From positions 3,283 to 16,360 of the forward strand of contig CAUDNR010001108.1 of assembly GCA_958430865.1 (NCBI GenBank): a stretch of DNA of 13,078 bases, in the 5' to 3' direction. This document shows positions 6,461 to 13,078 of this stretch, in pieces. Each line of letters begins with the position of its first letter. Position 1 is the stretch's first letter. The position numbers and the translations under genes are program-made. The stretch is from Entrophospora sp. SA101. Lineage: Eukaryota > Glomeromycota > Glomeromycetes > Entrophosporales > Entrophosporaceae. The notes under the pieces are model-generated. The model was not told the origin of the DNA. It searched no databases and saw nothing but the letters and a program-made list of their open reading frames with translations.

Positions 6461-6992
6461 GAAAATGAAAAATTATTATTTCGAAAAATAGTTAATGAAT
6501 GTAATTTTTTAAGATCTCAAAACAATAAGTTATGGGAAATTATAGGGAAACAACAGCTTGTAATAAGAAATTTACAGACTAATAATCAAAAATTAGCAGT
6601 TTAGTAATGGTAACAATAATGTTCCAAATTCCCTCTCTCAAAAACCTGTCAACTTTGATAACAATAATAATCAAAATATTATTAATAATAATGATAGTGA
6701 TAATTTCTCTCTTTCACCATCAAATCCAGTAAAATCATCTAATTCATTTAACAATTATCAAAATTATACTAATATTCAAACTATTAATACTGAACCAGAT
6801 ATATTTAATTTGGACCAATTTCCACAACTTACTCATAGAGACTCTTTTGTCTTAAAAAACACTCATTTATTTAACAATAATGACAATAATTCATCAACAT
6901 TCCCATCATTCACTGCATCTAAAATCTCGTCATCTCTCTCTTTAAGTTCATCTAAAGTTTTTCAACACAACAGTCCACCAGATTATACATGA
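6461..6992 (+). pseudogene. leucine-zipper, Asn-rich (bZIP-like) protein, frameshifted
   Basis: After a good acceptor (CAATTAATAG, ending 6460) the frame reads ENEKLLFRKIVNECNFLRSQ and then NNKLWEIIGKQQLVIRNLQT. Hydrophobic residues I-L-L-Q-L-L are spaced seven apart, a six-heptad leucine zipper. A TAG (6602-6604) closes this frame. A one-base shift opens a long Asn/Ser-rich stretch (DNNNNQNIINNNDSDNFSLS, later FNLDQFPQLTHRDSFVL) to TGA 6990-6992. Asn-rich disordered tails are usual for transcription factors in AT-rich fungi, so a DNA-binding regulator is a reasonable guess. Trp is TGG here. The frame break may be decay, an error, or an unseen small intron. Confidence 0.5.
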
Positions 6993-7011
6993 AGTTGAAA
7001 TTATTCCGACC

Positions 7012-7565
7012 ATTTGCAGATCTGGTTGAATAGGGTCAAAAATAAGGTCGAAACTGATTTTTACTATGTGCATATATCAATTTGGTCTCAGCCACAAAGA
7101 CTTGCTAAAAAGGCAGTCAAATATTTGGAGACAGCTGACAGATATTCCAGATGAGAACTGACAGCTGGTCATATGATAATTATTTTCTTGATTTACAGAA
7201 CATAATTTTCAAATATTTTTTATGATTGAAATAAATAAAAATTACTATTATCACTTAAGGAAAAGAACTAAGGATACTGGCTGCAACTTTTGATGATGGT
7301 TGCTACCATCTTTGTGTCATATAAAACGATTGCAACCACTGGTTGCAACCACCTTTACAACCATTTTGTTTCCTTTTTTGGATTGCGACATGGAACACTA
7401 AAAAGAACAGATAACAAATGGAGGTTTTAATAAACACATTACTAAATTTTAATCCCTGAAAATTTTTGGTAATACCAATATTCACTTTGTCTGGTTTTGT
7501 TGCAGCATGCCCCATATAATATCAATGTTGTTTTTATATACTAATTAATTGATTAATTAATTACA

Positions 7566-7612
<47 letters not shown>

Positions 7613-7625
7613 ATGATGAATGATT

Positions 7626-7670
<45 letters not shown>

Positions 7671-7815
7671 AATGATGAATGAATGAATCAATCTAATAAT
7701 CTAATAGCTAGTAATCTTGATCTTTGCTAAAGACTAATAAATGTCATATGTATCACTTCTATTCCTTGTAAAAATAATTTACAGATCAAATTTTTTCTTG
7801 TAAACTATTTTTTTC
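7012..7815. other. non-coding stretch with TGCAACC-type repeats
   Basis: Near 7280-7365 there are several TGCAAC/GGTTGC motifs (GATTGCAACC, GGTTGCAACC). They resemble the arms of the inverted-repeat element at 10130-10475, so a fragment of that family may lie here. No gene is apparent. Confidence 0.4.
7565..7690. repeat. microsatellites (AAAT)n and (GATGAAT)n
   Basis: About twelve AAAT units (7565-7613) are followed by imperfect GATGAAT/GATGA units to about 7690. They lie downstream of the MOCS1A stop codon. Confidence 0.95.
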
Positions 7816-9499
7816 TCATCCACCAATTAGAATCATTGGTCTGTTTTTTGTTCTAGCCAATTCAAGTGTGCCAGAATGCTGTTTTTTTTTATTTTTAACA
7901 GCCACTCCAATAATTTCCAATAGCTCTTGATCAGAAACATTTTGTCGTAATAAATCCCGAAGGTTTACTTCTGCATTCCCAAACAAACAAACCTTCAAAT
8001 TGCCATCAGCAGTAATTCTTAATCGATTGCATGTTCCACAAAAATGATCTGACATGGAAGTAATAAATCCAAATTTTCCAGTAAATCCAGGTATACAATA
8101 TGCCTTACAATTATCAAAGCAAAAAATAACCCATTAGGTTAATAATTGGCAAAATGAATGAATGACAATTTTCATTAAACCTTTTTTTTTAAAGCAAACC
8201 TTTGAAGTATCATTTAAATCATCAGATAACCTTTGAATATTATGATATTTGGTTTGAATATTTTCCAATAGCTCTTTATATGGCACAAATTTTTTCTTAT
8301 TCCACTTGTTATCTTTTAATTAGAATAAATAAATATGATTTATTAGCAATTTCTTGTATTTGAAACAAAACTTATGTGTGTGTATATTGTCTTACCATCA
8401 AATGGCATATATTCAATGAATCTTACATAAATAGGCTTATTTCGTGTCAATTCTATAAAATCTAATACTTCATTTTCATTTGTTCCTCTTATAACCACAA
8501 AATTGATTTTTAAAGGCTTAAGACCCAATTCGATAGCTTGATCAATTGTTTCCAAAACTCTTTCAAGGCCTTGATTTTTTTAAATTAAAAATTAATTTTT
8601 TTCCCTAATTAAGATACAACTCCTTTATATATATAATATTTGTTTACCTTTTCTACGTGTGATCAATTGAAATTTAAATGGATCTAAAGTATCTAAACTA
8701 AGATTTAATAGATTCAATCCATTATCAACAAGTTTGGGCAGTTTCCGTTTCAATGCTATTCCATTAGAAGTCATAGCAATTGTCTGTAAGCCATGTGATT
8801 TTAATCTTCCCAATTCACCTGAGTATGTGTATGTATATATGTGTGAAAACATGTATATAAGTTTAAATATAAATAAAACAAACAAAAATATTTCATACCA
8901 ACTAATTCAACAATGTCACTTCTTATAGTAGGTTCACCACCTGTAAGTCTAATCTTATTAACACCTTGGGATATAAATATCTTTGCGATTCGTATGATTT
9001 CCTCGGTAGTTAGAAGTTTATTGGAAGGTGTGAGGTCAACACCATCAGTTGGCATACAATAAGTACCTATTACCAAAAAAAAAAAAAAGTAAATTGAACA
9101 ATTATAATGGATTATTAATCAAAAAAAAATATCTTACATCTTAAATTGCATCGTTCTGTTATTGAAATTCGAAGATATGTGTGCCTTCGTTCAAAATTAT
9201 CAGTCAATGAGTTGCTAAAAGGTCGATTTTTATCAATTTCCGCAATTTTTGCCTTTACAATAAATGTAAAATGTCTATTTTATTATTATAATTAAATAAA
9301 TAACAAGAATCTTTTATTAGAAAAAAGCTTGTAATATAAATACTTGTATACGAAGTTTGGAATTTTGAATGTGTGTATGTGTAGAATTTTCAGTCTGTTG
9401 TTGTATAGTAGTAGTAATAGTAGTAAATTTTTTAAAAAATTTAATATTATTTGAATTCAGATTTTTAGTATAAAAGTTTGAAAAAAAGTGACGTTTCAT
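7816..9499 (-). CDS. MOCS1A: GTP 3',8-cyclase, molybdenum cofactor biosynthesis (MOCS1A/MoaA), seven exons
   Basis: This radical-SAM enzyme converts GTP to the cyclic intermediate that leads to cyclic pyranopterin monophosphate, in mitochondria. Exons, in order: 9499-9344, 9252-9138, 9066-8899, 8818-8648, 8569-8396, 8312-8200, 8103-7816. All introns are GT-AG, 71-96 nt. The exons sum to 1185 nt, 394 residues plus TGA, close to human MOCS1A. Residues 1-50 are basic, Phe- and Thr-rich and lack a conserved domain, as expected of a mitochondrial presequence. CNLRCTYC at 87-94 binds the SAM 4Fe-4S cluster; GGEP is at 133-136. [19 protein letters not shown] and C338 give the C-terminal CxxC-x13-C cluster (321, 324, 338). 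The protein ends in Gly-Gly (393-394), needed for activity in this family. It ends after the MoaA part, unlike the MoaA-MoaC fusion (cnxABC) of Aspergillus. It appears intact. Confidence 0.96.
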
Positions 9500-10129
9500 A
9501 TTTCTAAAGAAATTTTCTTTCGATCATTATTTTATTTGTAAAAAAAAACCTCTATTTGTATGGTGGGCTCTTCGTAGATTTTTCCAATATAAACAAAGCA
9601 TAGTAACACTGTTGCAGATCAAATGTGACAAAATCGATCGTTGATCTTTTTTATGTTCTATTTCAATGGAAAAAAAGGAAAAGTAAACTTGTGTAGCAAA
9701 TATTAATATATTTTTTCTGGATGAAAGCATTCATTATTTTTGTCTTTACTGTTTGGTTAAGATCATTCAGATCATTGCTAGATCAAAAAGTTAGATATGG
9801 ACTGTAGTTTGGAGTAAAGACTACACGTATGCACATAATTTATTTGAATTTAATTTTATTTGAAATTTACCAATCTTTAATTAAATCAAAAGCATTTTTT
9901 AAAATCTAAAGCTATTATTTGTTCTTCACTTATATCTTCTCCACTTTTTCATCTCCTGTTATGTGGGATTCTTCTACTTCATTCAAGGGACCAGTCAAAT
10001 TTTCCTTTTATTTATGTAAGAAGATATGTTGGAAACTACACCTTTATAAAATTTCAAGCAATAGGTACATGAATAATTGTGGAACTTGTTTCAGCAGGTG
10101 AAATAAAGCCACATTCACATTATTGAGTA
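9500..10129. other. upstream region of MOCS1A, no clear gene
   Basis: This holds the presumed promoter of MOCS1A. On the minus strand near 9880-10000 short pieces such as ISEEQIIALDFK followed by a shifted AFDLIKDW look like a decayed coding fragment, but I cannot name a family. Confidence 0.35.
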
Positions 10130-10475
10130 TAAAGATGGCTCTGCAACTAGGAAGTTGAAACCCAAAAAAAATATTGACATCTAATGCTGCAACTGCTGTA
10201 AGTCTGAAACTGTCTGCAACCATCTGCAACCGTCTATAATTGTCTGCAACCTCTGATTGGTCAGCACTATAAAACTAAATTTATTTTTATCAAAAAAAAT
10301 TTTTTAATTAATGATTTTATTTAAAAACAATAAATCCCATTTTGCAGTTATGTGATTCCATTTTTGATACTAAGTCATCATAATTATAGTTGCAGGCAAT
10401 TGTAAAGGTTGCAGAGGTTGCATAAAAGGTTGCAACTCGAGATTTAGAACCTGTAGTTGCAGAAAATGTGAAAAC
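10130..10475. mobile_element. decayed inverted-repeat element with TGCAACC units
   Basis: The left arm has at least five TGCAAC motifs (10141-10250). The right arm has five inverted GTTGCA motifs (10389-10460). The best-matching core is TCTGCAACCGTCTATAATTG at 10223, against the reverse complement of 10389-10414. The centre is AT-rich and non-coding. This fits an old MITE with tandem units in its arms. No target duplication was identified and the ends are approximate. Confidence 0.55.
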
Positions 10476-11078
10476 AGTTACAGACACCAACTTTAGATGC
10501 ATCCATATTTTTGGTCATTGTCTAAACGTTTTGACTTTTCCAAATGCATCAGATAAATTTGAAGATGAACAAAGGCATTATGTATGCATCATCATATCTG
10601 CTACAATATCTAGAAAATGGTTCAAATAAAATCATAGGTTTTGGTGTATTGATGTAGCATTACCTAAAGAAGGTGATTGGTGACATTCCTGGTGGATTTC
10701 TTGAATACTTTTCATTAAGATTGATGTCATGTAGTAGAATCATCAAAGTTGTTTGAAAATGATAGCATATTTAACAATATTTTGAAGTACCAGGAGAAAT
10801 GTAATGATGACTAATAATACTTATAGTTGCATTTTATAGTTTATATCATGATAAATCAGAACCATCAAATAGTGTTTTAATTCTCTTAGAGAGTTCTTAA
10901 TGGTCAAAGTGTGTTTACCCTTACTAATTGTTGCTCTAAAAGCCTTAGCAATAACAAAATAATAAGTCCTGAAAATGAACATAAAATTATATATAGGGTT
11001 ATAGTATATGAATCTGGATTTCTTTATTTTCTTTGCTATTATATTCCCACAACAGGTAGGATCAGGAAAAAGAACTAC
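10476..11078. other. gene-poor stretch with a degraded coding-like frame
   Basis: A plus-strand frame from 10531 reads SDKFEDEQRHYVCIIISATI and then FWCIDVALPKEGDW, but it is closed by TAA, TAG and TGA several times. It may be a dead gene; no family was recognised. Confidence 0.3.
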
Positions 11079-11372
11079 CCTGCTGTTACTCTTTTCTGCT
11101 TGTTCAAAAGAGATTTGTCTGTGCATTCATTTGCAGTAAGAATGAAACTGTGAGTGAGCTGATCAAAGCAGAAAATAGTAATAGTTTTACTAGTATTGGC
11201 CCTAATCAACTTAAACTCTGGAATGTTAAATTCACAACAATTGTCATGACAAATTGGCTAGTCTCACTCTCCAAGACCATGATGAGCCTTTAGCAACAAA
11301 AAAATTGGAAATTACTTTACTGAAAACCTGTCAAAGACACATTCACGTAATTGTTTGCCACCAGCACACTAG
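11079..11372 (+). pseudogene. Crinkler (CRN)-type N-terminal domain remnant
   Basis: Pieces of the ubiquitin-like N-terminal domain of Crinkler proteins occur in the right order over 290 bp but in different frames. They are VTLFCLFKRDLSVHSFAVR (11085), NETVSELIKAENSNSF with PNQLKLWNVKF, KLASLTLQDHDEPLATKKL, and a final RHIHVIV just before TAG at 11370-11372. LKLWKV and HIHVIV are signature blocks of this domain. Crinklers are abundant in Glomeromycotina and oomycetes and are known as host-targeted or conflict-type effectors. At least three frame changes and the absence of a C-terminal domain show that this copy is dead. Confidence 0.65.
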
Positions 11373-11399
11373 CCAAAAAGGGACAGAAAATTGGCAATA

Positions 11400-12092
11400 T
11401 TAAGTATATCAACAATAGGGTCTTAAAGAATTTAGTTTTAGTCACCTTCTGACATGGCTTGCAGTACTCAAAAGTAGTGTAAAAGAGCATATAATGCATC
11501 TGATTGTTTCATAGTTTTTCTGTTTATAGTTCAATATTTTAAAAAACTACAAAGTGAACATAAAATGTATACATGTACATGAAGAATAAAAGTAATTGAT
11601 ATAATAATATGAAAAAGTAATTGATTTTTGAAAATATTATTGATGATGGTGATGATGATTACAATGGTAATAATATTATTATTAAGAGTTGAAATAGAAT
11701 TTCTATGGCACTAGATTGTGATAAACACTTGTAAGAAGGGTAGCAACAGCATCAGGCAGGCATACTGACTGAGTTTTTTAGGCTAGAGGATAATATTTTA
11801 TTTATGATATATATGAAAGTTTTATTATTAAACATTCAATATGGTTATACAATCATGATGTGATTTTATTTAACTATTTCTACTACCTCTACTACTACCT
11901 CTACTACCTAAGATTATATCTTTGTATCAACTCGAATTCCATATTCTCTTCCCTACAAAAATCCATGTATTTCCAGATCCCGTGACCACAGTATATTCAA
12001 ATTTTGCAATGATCTTCAAGCCAACAAAAATTAATTTGTGATAATCTTGTATAAATAATAAATATTAACAATTACTTTTGCAAGTGGTAAAA
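11400..12092. other. intergenic, simple repeats only; upstream of PRP4
   Basis: The stretch contains GATGATGGTGATGATGATTA (near 11640) and CTACTACCT repeats (11879-11910). TATAAATA at 12050-12057, about 36 bp before the PRP4 start codon, could be a core promoter element, but the region is AT-rich throughout. Confidence 0.5.
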
Positions 12093-13018
12093 ATGTCTTC
12101 TTCTACAATGGAAATTGATAAACCTTTGAAACGTTCAGGTGGAATTTCTATGGATGAATTGGGTAAATGTTTATTTTTATGAGGATAACAAAAAACATTA
12201 AATAATGACAATCAATAATGTAAATAAAATAGGTGATGAATCAATGAATTATGAATTATCCGAGTCGTCAAAAAAAGCTCGTGACGAGCATCAGGCAATA
12301 TTAGATGAATTTGAAAGACAAAAGCGAGCAAGAACATTAGCGGTGCCTACTGATGATGGTCGTGTAAGAGCAAAACTTAAAGAACTTGGTGAGCCTCAAT
12401 GTTTATTTGGTGAAGGTGTAAGTAAGTTTCCTTTAAGTATATGAATTAACTTGTTGATTAATAACTTTGTTGTTCGATTAAAGGATTAAATGATTGAAGA
12501 ATTTATTATGTGATTAATCAAATTTCATATTAATTATTATGTAAATATATTTTTATGAGTAAATTTAGCCTGGTGATAGACGAGATCGTTTACGATATCT
12601 ATTATCTAAAATGGAAGGAACAAAGGTAATCACAGAGGGAGAATCAGAATCGGAATCGGAATCAGAAGAAGAGGTATATATATAGTTTAATAGAAAGAGA
12701 TTCTTTTGTTGATAATTTGAATATTTACAAAACAACATACTTAGCTCATGTTTGTAAAATCAAGAAAGAAGAAGAGTTTTTCACACCAGGATCAATAGAA
12801 CTGTTAAATGCTAGACGTTGGATAGCACATTATTCTTTACCAAAGTAAATAATTTATTTATTTTTTAAAAGAATATGGATTATTGATTATAATAATTGTG
12901 GTTGTGTGGTAATTTTATGTTTAGAGCTAAAGATCGGCTGAAAAGACAAAGGATTGAAAGTGAATTACCAATACCTCAATTAAAATCAGTTAGAAAAGAA
13001 TTATTTTCAGGGATAAAG
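12093..13018 (+). CDS. PRPF4: U4/U6 small nuclear ribonucleoprotein PRP4 (PRPF4), 5' part
   Basis: PRP4 is a WD40 protein of the U4/U6-U5 tri-snRNP, acting in the nucleus in spliceosome assembly. Exons: 12093-12162, 12233-12417, 12569-12673, 12765-12844, 12925-13018. All junctions are GT-AG and the 534 nt (178 codons) stay in frame; a donor at 13019 shows that the gene continues beyond the window. Residues about 25-60 form an amphipathic helix ([20 protein letters not shown]). Next is the splicing-factor motif, [18 protein letters not shown]...[14 protein letters not shown], spanning the exon 2/3 junction. An acidic Ser/Glu tract and [12 protein letters not shown] follow, as in PRPF4. Trp is TGG. 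The WD40 repeats would follow to the right. The start chosen is the first ATG in frame; a second lies five codons on. Confidence 0.93.
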
Positions 13019-13078
13019 GTATGATAATTACCATATATACCAATTTATGATATTTTCTTGATACATAGATTACTTTTA

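Noticed and set aside
7303..7515. Minus-strand 70-codon frame
   Set aside because: It runs over TGCAACC-type repeats and has no domain or neighbouring support.
9880..10010. Minus-strand piece IIALDFK plus AFDLIKDW resembling a reverse transcriptase motif
   Set aside because: Too short, in two frames, and without the catalytic YxDD block nearby.
10531..10812. Possible further code-4 gene (FWCIDVALPKEGDW)
   Set aside because: The frame is closed by TAA and two TAG as well as TGA, so reading TGA as Trp does not rescue it. No family was recognised.
10821..11126. Minus-strand 101-codon frame
   Set aside because: It overlaps the Crinkler remnant on the opposite strand and has no protein-like features.
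1..13078. tRNA, rRNA or CRISPR array
   Set aside because: No cloverleaf, rRNA-like conserved block or regularly spaced repeat-spacer pattern was found by eye. The tandem repeats seen have no unique spacers.

Overview
This AT-rich window looks like nuclear DNA of a fungus, most likely an arbuscular mycorrhizal fungus (Glomeromycotina). The reasons are spliceosomal introns of about 70-150 nt in two housekeeping genes, pogo/Tigger-type DNA transposons, many small inverted-repeat elements, an Asn-rich bZIP-like remnant and a Crinkler-type remnant. The species is inferred, not shown.

Layout. Positions 1-1293: 5' part of a Tigger-type transposon (transposase on the minus strand, standard code) with its terminal repeat at 1271-1293. 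Positions 1296-1950: further transposon debris. Positions 2049-5741: a block of decayed, tightly packed genes that make sense only if TGA is read as tryptophan. On the plus strand these are a zinc-ribbon protein, a HIT-family protein, a small unknown protein, an unknown fragment and a coiled-coil/membrane protein. Convergent to them, on the minus strand, is a transposase-like protein of the DUF7869 type. Three non-autonomous transposons sit inside these genes, and removing each one with one copy of its target duplication rejoins the reading frame. Positions 6201-6992: a broken Asn-rich, leucine-zipper gene. Positions 7816-9499 (minus): an intact seven-exon gene for the mitochondrial molybdenum cofactor enzyme MOCS1A/MoaA (394 codons, all splice phases consistent). 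Positions 10130-10475: an inverted-repeat element. Positions 11079-11372: a Crinkler N-terminal-domain remnant. Positions 12093 to the end: the first five exons of the U4/U6 snRNP protein PRP4 (PRPF4), running off the window.

Main interpretation. The native genes (MOCS1A, PRP4) and the Tigger transposase use TGG for Trp, while the 2049-5741 block carries about 15 in-frame TGA codons, several at Trp positions expected from family knowledge. This is best explained by DNA from an organism with genetic code 4. Mollicutes-related endobacteria, which live inside these fungi, are the obvious donor. The segment was inserted in the fungal nucleus, cannot be translated in full there, and decayed under frameshifts and transposon insertions. 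The DUF7869 gene is of eukaryotic transposon type yet appears to carry the bacterial code, which suggests a eukaryote-to-endobacterium-to-fungus round trip.
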